NCBI GenBank assembly: GCA_964491015.1
Contig: CAZBEY010000008.1
Coordinates: 1 to 48,889 of the forward strand
DNA length: 48,889 nucleotides
Reading direction: 5' to 3'
Source: JADFRD01 sp964491015
Lineage (GTDB): Bacteria; Fidelibacterota; Marinisomatia; Marinisomatales; TCS55
The notes under the pieces were generated by a model that searched no databases, was not told where the DNA came from, and saw nothing but the letters and a program-made list of their open reading frames with translations. A program made the translations under genes and the position numbers. Below, piece by piece: positions 17,515-27,200 of this stretch. The first letter of the stretch is position 1. The number at the start of each line of letters is the position of its first letter.

Positions 17515-18354
17515 ATGTCTTCCAGTCAATCAAAAATAGATCGATACCAAAAAGCCATTACTGCCCTCGTTTTTATCATTTTTGTAATGGGAGGCATCCT
17601 CATTGGGCTCTATCTCAAAATGAAAAAAATAGAACCGGCTGTTGAGGAAAAACCAACACCTGAAATTGTAACCCAAGTCGAAAAGACAGGTATCGGAAAA
17701 ATTGCAATTATTATTGACGATTTTGGGTATCGTAATGATGCTGTTTCAGATGGGTTCTTAAAATTAGATGCTCAATTGACCTATGCGGTAATTCCCGGAC
17801 ATAAGCACAGTCAAGCCATGGCAAAAATCGCTGGTTCAAAAGGATATGAAGTGATCATTCATATGCCGATGGGAACCACTATTCCAAGTATTGGTGAAGA
17901 GGAGTATAGGATTAAAACATCCATGACCAGTCATGAAATTGAGCAGCGGGTGGAAAAAGTACTTCAGCATCTGCCTGAAGCAATCGGAATGAATAATCAT
18001 CAAGGGTCCAGCGCCACCGCGGATAAACGAGTTATGAATGTATTAGGGACCGTGTTAAAACAGAGAGGAAAATACTTTTTAGACAGCCGAACCACTAAAA
18101 ATACTCAAGCAGAAACGGTCATGCGGAATCTTCATGTCCCTACCGGTCGCAGGCATGTATTTTTAGACAACGATAGTGACGAGGATTTAATCCGTCTGCA
18201 ATTACACGAACTTGCGGAAAAAGCAAAAAAACAAGGATTTGCCGTCGGTATTGGCCACGCAAAAGAGCATACATTGAATGTGTTGCAGCACGAGATTCCC
18301 AAATTGAAAGACCAACATTTGGAATTTGTTTTCATATCTGAAGTCGTGAATTAA
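17515..18354 (+). CDS. Divergent polysaccharide deacetylase (YibQ/PF04748 family)
   Basis: The 279-residue protein has one N-terminal membrane segment (about 15-35, ALVFIIFVMGGILIGLYL) and a periplasmic domain. Family motifs are visible: AIIIDDFGY (about 64-72), LTYAVIPG, VIIHMPMG, GMNNHQGSSAT, FLDSRTT and VGIGHAKEHT. The fold is a NodB-like deacetylase variant, with D65/D66, H116 and the NNHQGS His as likely metal or catalytic residues. In proteobacteria the family often sits near envC, hinting at cell-wall work. Here it follows the T9SS barrels with a 2-bp gap and precedes asparaginase. Confidence 0.88.
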   Translation: MSSSQSKIDRYQKAITALVFIIFVMGGILIGLYLKMKKIEPAVEEKPTPEIVTQVEKTGIGKIAIIIDDFGYRNDAVSDGFLKLDAQLTYAVIPGHKHSQAMAKIAGSKGYEVIIHMPMGTTIPSIGEEEYRIKTSMTSHEIEQRVEKVLQHLPEAIGMNNHQGSSATADKRVMNVLGTVLKQRGKYFLDSRTTKNTQAETVMRNLHVPTGRRHVFLDNDSDEDLIRLQLHELAEKAKKQGFAVGIGHAKEHTLNVLQHEIPKLKDQHLEFVFISEVVN

Positions 18355-18356
18355 CG

Positions 18357-19334
18357 ATGGGAATTATGTGCAAAATATTTCGGGGTAAATTCATTGAAAG
18401 CATCCATGTCGTTTATGCTGTGGTCGTGGATGGGAAAGGACAAATAGTCAAAAACTGGGGTGACCCAAATTATTTAACCTGCGTCCGCTCCTCGCTAAAA
18501 CCATTTCAGGCTTCAGCATCAGTTGTTGCCAGAGCCACAGAGGCAGCGGGGTTTACCAGTGAAGAATTAGCTCTCATGTGCGCTTCCCATAATGGTGAAG
18601 ATGTTCACGTAAAAACGGCTCAAGGGATGTTAAGAAAGCTGGGATACGATATTTCTAATTATGAGTGCGGCAGACATTTACCTTATGATAAAGAGACAAA
18701 AACCCAACTGATAATACACTCGATAAATCCTTCTCCGCTCCATAATAATTGCAGCGGTAAACATGCAGGAATGTTATGCTTATCCAAGCATTTAAAAACA
18801 GATCCAAAGGGATACACTAACCCGGCGCATCCTGTTCAAAAGTCCATAATGGTACAAGTAAAGAAATATTCAGAATTGGATGATTTTCCATTGGCCATTG
18901 ACGGCTGCAGTGCGCCAACACCTTTTATGCCTCTTTATAATATTGCACTCATGTTTCAAAAACTGGCAGGCGGTCAATATCCTGAATTGAATAGTTTATT
19001 TGACGCCATGGTGTCCCATCCCTATTTAATAGCCGGAAAGAATCGGTTCGATACAGACTTCAATAAAGCAATGAAGGGACGAGCGGTTACAAAAGTAGGC
19101 GGAGAGGCCGTACGGGGATTGGGAATTCGAAAAAATAATGGCGAAGTTTATGGTATTGCCTTAAAAGTTTTAGATGGAAATCAGCGGTGTTCTCCCCAGA
19201 CTACAATAGCCATTTTGAAAGAAATGGATTTGATCTCAAAAGATGAAATTGGCAGATTGAATAAATACAGCAAAACAACATTAAAAAACCACAGAAAACT
19301 GAATGTGGGATCGATAGAAGTGGAGATATTATGA
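18357..19334 (+). CDS. L-asparaginase II family protein
   Basis: The 325-residue product matches the PF06089 asparaginase II family, which is unrelated to E. coli AnsA/AnsB. Motifs include ESIHVVYAVVVDGKG near the start, SSLKPFQA (about 46-53), CASHNGEDVHV, NNCSGKHAGML in the centre and DGCSAPTPFMPL later. It should hydrolyse asparagine to aspartate and ammonia in the cytoplasm; no signal peptide is present. It begins 2 bp after the deacetylase stop, so it is probably co-transcribed, though no functional link is apparent. Confidence 0.88.
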   Translation: MGIMCKIFRGKFIESIHVVYAVVVDGKGQIVKNWGDPNYLTCVRSSLKPFQASASVVARATEAAGFTSEELALMCASHNGEDVHVKTAQGMLRKLGYDISNYECGRHLPYDKETKTQLIIHSINPSPLHNNCSGKHAGMLCLSKHLKTDPKGYTNPAHPVQKSIMVQVKKYSELDDFPLAIDGCSAPTPFMPLYNIALMFQKLAGGQYPELNSLFDAMVSHPYLIAGKNRFDTDFNKAMKGRAVTKVGGEAVRGLGIRKNNGEVYGIALKVLDGNQRCSPQTTIAILKEMDLISKDEIGRLNKYSKTTLKNHRKLNVGSIEVEIL

Positions 19335-19372
19335 AACCACATTTTGAAAGTTTCTCAAAAGAAAAAAATGAA

Positions 19373-19456
19373 TTTAACCGCAAAGCACGCATAGAAAACA
19401 CAGAGATCGCGACGTAATATTTATTATTATTTCTCATTGCGAATTTTGCGGTTAAA
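19373..19456. repeat. Inverted repeat between asparaginase and nuclease genes
   Basis: TTTAACCGCAAA (19373-19384) is the exact reverse complement of TTTGCGGTTAAA (19445-19456), with 60 bp between. It resembles dispersed AACCGCAAAG-type intergenic repeats. No T-run follows, so terminator function is doubtful. Confidence 0.7.
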
Positions 19457-19485
19457 ACGGAAAAGGATAAAGAAAGGTATTTTTT

Positions 19486-21246
19486 GTGACAAAAATTAGA
19501 ATTATTGGTTTATTATTATTTTTGAGCCAAACCATGGCTCAATCCAATCATATTTTTATGGATTACAATTTGTTAAACTACCAGGATGAGAATGATCGGG
19601 AAGCGGATTATATAACCATCATTAATTTTATTAAACCGGATTTGATCATCGCCGAAGAAGTAAAAGGCCAAACCGGCTTTAGTCATTTTTTATCTGATGT
19701 TTTGGAAGTCCTAGAACCCGGCGCATGGTCCGGGGCCGATTTTACAGATCAAAGTGCAGATCAGGATATAGCATTATTTTATCGGCACAATGTGTTTTCC
19801 TTCATGTCAACAAGTCTAATAAATACTGCTCAATCATACGGTACGAGAAATGTGGTGGAGTGGGAGATGGAACACAATGCTTCCGGTGTACAGTTTAATG
19901 TATACGGTGTTCATCTTAAAGCGAGTTCAGGGAATTCAAATGCTCAACAGCGGTTGGATGAAACAACTGCTTTGCGTAATTATCTTGATGATTTACCAAC
20001 GGGTAGTCATTTCATGGTAGCTGGTGATTTCAATATTTATAGCAATAGCTCATCATCCGAACCTGCTTTTAACATGTTGACAGGAGCAAGCGCTGACAAC
20101 GATGGCAGGTTATTTGACCCTATTAATCGCATCGGGAATTGGCATAATAACAGATCATTTGCGGACGTCCACACGCAATCACCCAGAACAACACAATTTG
20201 GCGGCGGCGCTAATGGTGGTTTGGATGATCGCTTTGACTGGATTTTTGTTTCTGAAGCTGTGCTGGATGAAACCTATGAAATAAACTATGTGGACAGCAC
20301 CTATTGGGCAGTTGGGAATGACGGAAATCATTTTAATGGAGCTATTAATGATGGAACGAATTCATCCGTTGACGATGCGATGGCAAATGCACTTCATAAC
20401 GCATCTGATCATTTGCCGTTGATGGCGACCTTTTCTTTCCCGGGTGGTGATCCGTCTCCATATAATATTGTCATTACAGAAGTAATGGTAAATCCGGCAG
20501 CGGTCTCAGATGCGTATGGAGAATGGTTCGAAATATATAATAATGATACAATTCCCATCAATTTAGCTGGATGGCAGATCACCGATAGCGATAATGACCT
20601 GCATGAAATCCAGACTGAATCCATCGAATTTTATATTAATCCCGGGAAGTATATCGTATTTGGCAGAAATAGTGATATTGTAATAAATGGCGGCTATACA
20701 GCTGATTATGAATATTCCGGTTTTCAACTATCCAACAGTGAAGATGAAATTATTCTACTTGATAATGAAAACCGTAAAGTGGATGAAGTGGATTACAATT
20801 CATCATTTCCATATTTATCAGGGTCGTCCATGTATTTGAAAAATATTGAGTATGATAATGCATTGGACACAAGCTGGGCTATGTCCGAAATTGTGTATGG
20901 ATCAGGCGATTATGGAACACCGGGGAGAGCATGGGATGATACATTATCCATCAGTGATGACGATAGGGTGGGATACCCCGATGATTTCATTTTATATCCT
21001 GTATATCCCAATCCCTTCAACCCAGCTACAACCATCCGGTTTTCAGTAGTAGAGACGTTCCACACAACGTCTCTACAAATATATGATATAACCGGACGGT
21101 TAGTGGAAACGTTGGTTAATGGTAAAACTGTGAGGGGTGAACATGAAATAATCTGGAGTGCGTCTAATCAACCGAGTGGTGTGTATTTTATACAATTATC
21201 CGATGGTATATTCAATAAAACTCAAAAGGTAATTTTGTTGAAATAA
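19486..21246 (+). CDS. Secreted endonuclease/exonuclease/phosphatase protein with LTD and T9SS sorting domains
   Basis: Translation starts at GTG 19486. The signal peptide is cleaved after TMA, before Gln. Residues about 20-320 form an EEP nuclease domain: catalytic GDFNIYS, DDRFDWIFVS and ASDHLPLMATF (Asp-His pair). Residues about 330-450 form a lamin-tail domain (ITEVMVNP... GEWFEIYNN... LAGWQITDS). The end is a T9SS type A sorting domain from YPVYPNPFNPATT to VILLK. It is probably an extracellular nuclease exported by the T9SS, perhaps for phosphate scavenging. The strand FSVVETFHTTSLQIYD in the sorting domain is encoded partly by a perfect palindrome, listed separately. Confidence 0.85.
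   Translation: MTKIRIIGLLLFLSQTMAQSNHIFMDYNLLNYQDENDREADYITIINFIKPDLIIAEEVKGQTGFSHFLSDVLEVLEPGAWSGADFTDQSADQDIALFYRHNVFSFMSTSLINTAQSYGTRNVVEWEMEHNASGVQFNVYGVHLKASSGNSNAQQRLDETTALRNYLDDLPTGSHFMVAGDFNIYSNSSSSEPAFNMLTGASADNDGRLFDPINRIGNWHNNRSFADVHTQSPRTTQFGGGANGGLDDRFDWIFVSEAVLDETYEINYVDSTYWAVGNDGNHFNGAINDGTNSSVDDAMANALHNASDHLPLMATFSFPGGDPSPYNIVITEVMVNPAAVSDAYGEWFEIYNNDTIPINLAGWQITDSDNDLHEIQTESIEFYINPGKYIVFGRNSDIVINGGYTADYEYSGFQLSNSEDEIILLDNENRKVDEVDYNSSFPYLSGSSMYLKNIEYDNALDTSWAMSEIVYGSGDYGTPGRAWDDTLSISDDDRVGYPDDFILYPVYPNPFNPATTIRFSVVETFHTTSLQIYDITGRLVETLVNGKTVRGEHEIIWSASNQPSGVYFIQLSDGIFNKTQKVILLK
21049..21076. repeat. Palindrome inside the sorting-domain coding region
   Basis: GTAGAGACGTT and AACGTCTCTAC are perfect 11-bp arms around the loop CCACAC. 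GTAGAGACG-type palindromes are common dispersed intergenic repeats in several phyla. Here it lies in frame in a CDS, encoding about nine residues between the conserved strands IRFS and LQIYD. Other sorting domains nearby are shorter at this point. Confidence 0.85.
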
Positions 21247-21285
21247 GCTGGTATATTATGGAGCAGTAATAATTTTTTTTAATTT

Positions 21286-21369
21286 CAACAGACAGGAATG
21301 TCTGTTGTACTGAGTTCGTTTTCCCCAGAGTGGGAGAAAAGGGCGTAGTACAGACATTCTTGTCTGTAC
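21286..21369. repeat. REP palindrome array upstream of the RAYT gene
   Basis: Three consecutive hairpins are visible: CAACAGACA/TGTCTGTTG (21286-21307) around GGAA; TTTTCCCCA/TGGGAGAAAA (21319-21340); and GTACAGACA/TGTCTGTAC (21348-21369) around TTCT. The first and last share the CAGACA core in opposite orientation, as in a REPIN pair. Confidence 0.8.
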
Positions 21370-21409
21370 AGTTTTTGATTGTTTGCACAATGGAGAAAGA
21401 ACGAAAGAA

Positions 21410-21877
21410 ATGAAAGAAAGAAAATTAAAAATTAAGCAAAGAAAACTTCCTCACTGGACTATTCAAAATGCTGTTTATTTTGTAACATTTACGCTGGTAA
21501 AAGGTGAGTTATCCGACAAAGAAAAAGAAATTATTTTTTACCATATTATGGATGGTCACGGTTCTTTTTATGATTTATTAACAGTTACAGTAATGCCTAC
21601 TCATATCCATATTGTTTTTAATCTTTTGGTAGATAATGATTTAAGTCGTGTAATGAAAGGAACAAAAGGTGTCTCCTCACATCTTTTGAATCAGTCCCGC
21701 GGGACTGATGGCATTAATTGGTTAGATGAATCATTTGACAGAATAATTAGAAATGAAGAAGAACTGAATAATGCCATCGAATATATTTTCATGAATCCGG
21801 TTAAAGCGGGATTAGTCGATAACGGAAATGATTATCCTTTCTACTATTTCAATAAGGATTGGAAATTTGAGGATTAA
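21410..21877 (+). CDS. REP-associated tyrosine transposase (RAYT, Y1/IS200-like)
   Basis: I chose ATG 21410 (MKERKLKIKQRK); a TTG nine codons earlier is possible. The product is about 155 residues. Y1 HUH features are MPTHIHIVF (the H-x-H metal pair) and a late YIFMNPVKAGLV with the presumed nucleophilic Tyr. The RAYT-like RNEEELNNAIEYI lies just before it. Such enzymes nick and move short palindromic repeats rather than a classic insertion sequence. Matching palindromes flank it on both sides, about 75 bp long as direct copies. It sits between two unrelated surface-protein genes. The catalytic residues look intact. Confidence 0.85.
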   Translation: MKERKLKIKQRKLPHWTIQNAVYFVTFTLVKGELSDKEKEIIFYHIMDGHGSFYDLLTVTVMPTHIHIVFNLLVDNDLSRVMKGTKGVSSHLLNQSRGTDGINWLDESFDRIIRNEEELNNAIEYIFMNPVKAGLVDNGNDYPFYYFNKDWKFED

Positions 21878-21932
21878 GATTTAGTGCAAACATTTTGTCT
21901 TTACAGTTTTATTGAGTTTTCTGATTAGACCT

Positions 21933-22000
21933 CAACAGTCAGGAATGTCTGTTGTACTGAGTTAGTTTTCCCCAGAGTGGGAGAAAAGGGCGTAATACAG
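21933..22000. repeat. REP array downstream of the RAYT gene
   Basis: This is a direct, slightly decayed copy of 21286-21355. CAACAGTCA/TGTCTGTTG has one mismatch against the upstream palindrome, and the TTTTCCCC...GGGAGAAAA hairpin is kept. The third palindrome is truncated after CGTAATACAG. A weaker relative (CAAACATTTTGTCTTTACAG) lies just before it. Confidence 0.8.
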
Positions 22001-22105
22001 ATTTTTTCTTACTATAAAAATTGACTTGCCTTACTGTCAATATTAACTTGCTTGGCACATTTTTCAGCATGTTGATTAATCTGCTGAAAATATCCAATTT
22101 TATCC

Positions 22106-24253
22106 ATGATAAAAAAAACTAATAAGTTCATTTTTATTATTCTTTTAGCAGGAATTGTTGCATTTCTTCCGGCCCAATTCGCGGATGATGTTTACGACAA
22201 ATATACTTCAGTCGGGCAGTTGGGATTAGCAGTGACAAACTTCGGTGTATTAGGGAACGGCTGGAATAAAATTAACGGGCGCATCCAACCTTCCTGCCAG
22301 TACAAACAAAAAACGGAAATTCTCCGGGAGCAAGTAGAACATTTTTCTTATGCCGGACTTTGGATAGGGGGAGTGGTTGGTAACGATCGAAGAGTGTCTA
22401 GTGCAATTGTGGATGGTGTATTTGAATCCGGACAAGAGGGTTTTGAATATTTCGCCAACTCAAATGTTGAAATTCGATCATCCATTTCTTCTACGTCCCT
22501 GGATTCAATGGCTCAATACTTTTCACCATTCGCTATCTCTCATCAGGATTTCATAATGGACTTCAAGGATTATGGAATTTCACCAACAGATAATTATGGT
22601 ATTACTGAACATGAACCACTTGGGATTGATGTCCGACTAGAAACCTATGCTTGGAATTTTACCTTTGCAGACGCATTCGTTATTTTGAACTATACAATTA
22701 CGAATTCCTCCTCTAATACAATTAAAGATATTTACGCCGGTTTATGGATGGATGCATCTGTAGCAAACATGAATTATACCAATACGTATGAACCGGGAAG
22801 CGGCTTTACATGGTATGATAATTTGGATGGTTTTGATCAATCAATTGACGATGCTGGATTTACGCGGGACATTGCATATCAGTATGATGCCGATGGCGAT
22901 GACGGCTGGGCGGAATCGTATATAGGCGTCTCCTTATTGGGTGGAACTGTACCGTCGCCTTATTCAAAATCTTATTATAGCCAATGGGTTTGGACTAGCA
23001 CCAATAATTCAGACTATCCCCAATACAGTATGCCCCTCGTGGACGAGGAACGTTACGAAGCACTGAAATCGAATGTACCCAAAGGCACAGGGCTTGATTA
23101 TACCGATGAAGGGTATCCTTCGGATCCAAACAGTTGGATATTCCTCTTTTCTTCCGGTCCATTCGGGAGCTCTCCTGCAAACGAAGATTCAACACAATGG
23201 GAATTACCACCAGGGGATTCCTGCAATATTGTAATGGCTATTGTCTGCGCCAGGTGGAATGGCGCCACAGATGATTCTCCTGAACGCCGGGCCAATCTCC
23301 ATGTAAATAATGACTGGGCGCAAAAAACCTATGATGGAGAAGATGCGAATCGAAATAATATTCTGGACGATGGTGAAGACTTAAATGAAGATGGAAAAAT
23401 CACACGATATATTTTACCTGAACCGCCACCAGTACCCAATATCGCTCTGGAAGTAGATGACCGGGAAGTAACCATCTATTGGCAAAATAATGCAGAATCA
23501 TTTATTGATCCAATCAGTCAAGAGCAAGATTTTGAAGGGTATTATATTTATGGAGCCCGTAAAACATTAGGGGACAGTGATAAAGAATTCACTCTTCTTG
23601 GTGAATTTGATTTAGCCCACCCGGATTATTTAGAGGTTGGGTATAACACCGGATTCAATTTTATTAGAATTGTGAATGCCTTTGGGGAACAGGACAGTGT
23701 AGAAATTGATGGCAATTACTATCACTATAAATTTGTTAACAAAGATGTGAAAAACGGCTGGCTTAATTATTATGCGGTGACTGCTTATGACCGGGGAGAT
23801 CCAAATGCAAATTTGGAAAGCCTGGAAAGTTCAGTTTACGCAAATAGGAAATATGTTTACCCCGGAGTAAAATCGACTATTGATTGGACAGGGAAGCCAA
23901 CCGTGTATCCTAATCCCTATCGGGGTCAGGCAAAGTGGGACGGTTTCGGGAGTCGGGGTCAGCAAATATGGTTTCAGAATCTACCCGAAAAAGCAGAAAT
24001 TAGAATTTTTTCATTAGCAGGCGACTTGGTTGATGTTTTGGAGCACAGTGGTGACTACCTTGGCGGTGATATCCAGAATATTGATGACCGAAAGAACCCT
24101 CAGTTCAGTGGAGGAGAACACGCTTGGGATCTTATCACTAGACACGATCAGGCTGCCGCAACAGGATTGTATTTATTCACCGTTGAAAACATGGATGATA
24201 AAAGTTCAGCATTCGGAGAAATAAAAGAAGGTAAATTTCTAATCATCAAATAA
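22106..24253 (+). CDS. Large secreted protein with T9SS-type C-terminal domain, function unknown
   Basis: The product is 715 residues. The signal peptide ends AFLPA|QFA, giving Gln at +1. The body is beta-rich and acidic, with a calcium-type loop DGEDANRNNILDDGEDLNED near 410-430, then a fibronectin-like segment (VTIYWQNNAESFIDP... YYIYGARKTLGD... YYAVTAYDRGDPN). The end is a sorting-type domain starting VYPNPYRGQ, with IRIFSLAGDLVDVL and GLYLFTVE, ending GKFLIIK. No catalytic motif is seen. It is probably a surface or secreted structural protein; the next cargo gene starts 18 bp downstream. Confidence 0.7.
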   Translation: MIKKTNKFIFIILLAGIVAFLPAQFADDVYDKYTSVGQLGLAVTNFGVLGNGWNKINGRIQPSCQYKQKTEILREQVEHFSYAGLWIGGVVGNDRRVSSAIVDGVFESGQEGFEYFANSNVEIRSSISSTSLDSMAQYFSPFAISHQDFIMDFKDYGISPTDNYGITEHEPLGIDVRLETYAWNFTFADAFVILNYTITNSSSNTIKDIYAGLWMDASVANMNYTNTYEPGSGFTWYDNLDGFDQSIDDAGFTRDIAYQYDADGDDGWAESYIGVSLLGGTVPSPYSKSYYSQWVWTSTNNSDYPQYSMPLVDEERYEALKSNVPKGTGLDYTDEGYPSDPNSWIFLFSSGPFGSSPANEDSTQWELPPGDSCNIVMAIVCARWNGATDDSPERRANLHVNNDWAQKTYDGEDANRNNILDDGEDLNEDGKITRYILPEPPPVPNIALEVDDREVTIYWQNNAESFIDPISQEQDFEGYYIYGARKTLGDSDKEFTLLGEFDLAHPDYLEVGYNTGFNFIRIVNAFGEQDSVEIDGNYYHYKFVNKDVKNGWLNYYAVTAYDRGDPNANLESLESSVYANRKYVYPGVKSTIDWTGKPTVYPNPYRGQAKWDGFGSRGQQIWFQNLPEKAEIRIFSLAGDLVDVLEHSGDYLGGDIQNIDDRKNPQFSGGEHAWDLITRHDQAAATGLYLFTVENMDDKSSAFGEIKEGKFLIIK

Positions 24254-24271
24254 ACAAAATAGGAGAACAAA

Positions 24272-27200
24272 ATGAATCGAATTACAGTTATAATAATAAT
24301 GATTTGTTCCTTGGCGTTAGGTCAAACAACAGATCTGTTTTTTAGCGAGTATGCTGAAGGGTCCAGTAGTAATAAATATCTGGAAATATATAATGGAACC
24401 GGCGCAGATGTAGATCTCAGTAGTTACCTGATTATGCAGAATTCAAACGGTGGTCCCTGGGATGAATATGTGGACACATTAAGTGGCACACTGGCTGATG
24501 GAGATGTGTTTGTAATTGCCAACTCCTCTGCAGATGCAAGCATTTTGGCAGAAGCAGATTTGACTGGGACCGGTATTTGCTATTTTAATGGTGACGATGC
24601 CAGAGCGCTAATAAAAGTATCTGGAACCGACACAACGATCTTGGATTATATAGGAATATTTCAAACCACGGACCCCGGCAATGGTTGGGATGTGGCGGGT
24701 GTTACTGATGCCACCAAAGACCATACGCTAGTCAGAAAAAGTTCTGTTACATCTGGTAACACCAACTGGACGACTTCTGCAGGAACAAGCACCGACGATT
24801 CTGAGTGGGAAGTTTATGATCAAAATACTTGGGATTACATCGGATCACATCCCCGTAGAGGTCCCGATCTGTTTTTTAGCGAGTATGCTGAAGGGTCCAG
24901 TAGTAATAAATATCTGGAAATATATAATGGAACCGGCGCAGATGTAGATCTCAGTAGTTACCTGATTATGCAGAATTCAAACGGTGGTCCCTGGGATGAA
25001 TATGTGGACACATTAAGTGGCACACTGGCTGATGGAGATGTGTTTGTAATTGCCAACTCCTCTGCAGATGCAAGCATTTTGGCAGAAGCAGATTTGACTG
25101 GGACCGGTATTTGCTATTTTAATGGTGACGATGCCAGAGCGCTAATAAAAGTATCTGGAACCGACACAACGATCTTGGATTATATAGGAATATTTCAAAC
25201 CACGGACCCCGGCAATGGTTGGGATGTGGCGGGTGTTACTGATGCCACCAAAGACCATACGCTAGTCAGAAAAAGTTCTGTTACATCTGGTAACACCAAC
25301 TGGACGACTTCTGCAGGAACAAGCACCGACGATTCTGAGTGGAATGTTTATGATCAAGATACATGGGATTATATCGGATCACATCCACATGCTGACCCCG
25401 TGGCTGAAATTGCAATTGCAATCACGAGCCCAACTGAGGGTGAAACATTATATTCTTCCGATGTTACAGTGTCCTTTGATGTGAGCAATTTTACTATAGG
25501 AACCGCAGGTAGCGGGGATGGGCATGTACACTATACGTTGGATGACGGATCAACTGTGATGCAGTATACAACCGATAATATTACGCTGACAGGTTTGTCT
25601 GACACATCTTACACTTTTATCATTTGGCTAGTAGATGACAATCATGCAGACTTGGTTCCTCATGTTGCAGATACTGTCTCCTTTACTGTATCCCAAACAC
25701 AGGATATTACCTCGATTTATGATATTCAGTATGTCACCGATCCTACAACGAGCGATGTCAGTCCTTTGGATGGGCAAATTGTAACGGTTAGCGGTATTGT
25801 TACAGCAGAATTTTGGGGAAGCAGCAGCAACCGTTACCTTCACGTTCAAGACGCTGAAGGTCCTTGGAATGGAGTCGTTGCATTTGAATATAACGGTTGG
25901 GATAGTTTTGATTTCACATCCACATCCGGAGTCGTTCATTCTGTTGCAGAAGGTGACAGCGTTACTTTAACGGGTACGGTTGATGAATATTATGGACTAA
26001 CTGAAATAGTAGATGTGACAGAAGTGATTATTCACGGACCTGCCGTCAATATGATGAGTCCGTCCGTTGTGACGCCGGAGCAAATCATGACAGGCGGGAC
26101 TGATTCTGAAGCTTACGAAGGATGTCTCGTAAGAGTTGAAAATATATCTATAGACAATGCTGATTTAGGGCATGGTGAATGGTCCGCTTCTGATGGAACA
26201 AACTCTTTTATGTTAGACGATATATGGAGTTATTTTTTCTTTCCTGAACTTAATCAGAATCTTGCTTCGGTTTCTGGTGTGATGACCTATTCCTACAGCA
26301 ACACAAAGCTCTTGCCGCGACTTGCCAGAGATATTGTGGAAGCAGCAGGAGACCCGGTGAGGCTCCAGCGTATCCAGCAGGTGCTATACAGTGACCTGAT
26401 TACTACACCTGGAGACGGCGAATCTGATATGTCCTATATGCTCGGTGATACGGTTACTGTTGAAGGAATTGTCACTATGCCGACGGGTTTGAGCTTTGCT
26501 GGTGCAGGGATAAAATTCATCTTCCAGGATGAAAATGGTGGTCCATGGAGTTCTGTATTGTCCTATGATCCTGACAGCTCAGCCTTCCCGGTATTATATG
26601 AAGGGGATCGTATTCAGGCAACTGGTTATATATCAGAATACACAACCAGCGCTTCGAATATGACTGAGTTGTTCATTACAGAACCGGTGAATATTCTGGA
26701 AGTTGGCGTCGCCCTACCCGTTTCGGAACTCATTGCAACCGGGGATTTACGCTGGCCGACTGAAGCTGAACAGTGGGGGAATGTAACCGTTCGGATTGAA
26801 GAAGGAATTGTAACGGACAATAATTTACAATATGAAGTATTTGAGGTTGATGATGGTTCCGGCGGGGTGTTGGTAGATGACGATTCAGATAGTATTTCCA
26901 CTCACTTTGATGCGGTTGGTCCGCCGCCGGAAGGAACATTTATCAGTTCAATCGAAGGCTGGGTCTACCATCACTACGGAAGTTATGCAGATTCATCGGC
27001 ATACAAACTTGAACCATTGTATATGTCTGACGTTGTGTTTGGCGCAGGTCCTCCTACCATTTCGGATGTATTGAGGGATCCTTGTGTTCCTTCTGCTTCA
27101 GATGCAGTTACAGTTTCTGCAGTAATTGAGGATAATTCAGCAATCGCTACAGCTGAAATAATGTATTCAGTTGATGGTGGAACCTATGCCTCCGCATCCA

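Noticed and set aside
22021..22050. TTG...TAACTTG resembling a Bacteroidota-type promoter before the 22106 gene
   Set aside because: Spacing and the TAnnTTTG box are imperfect, and the organism may not use this promoter type.
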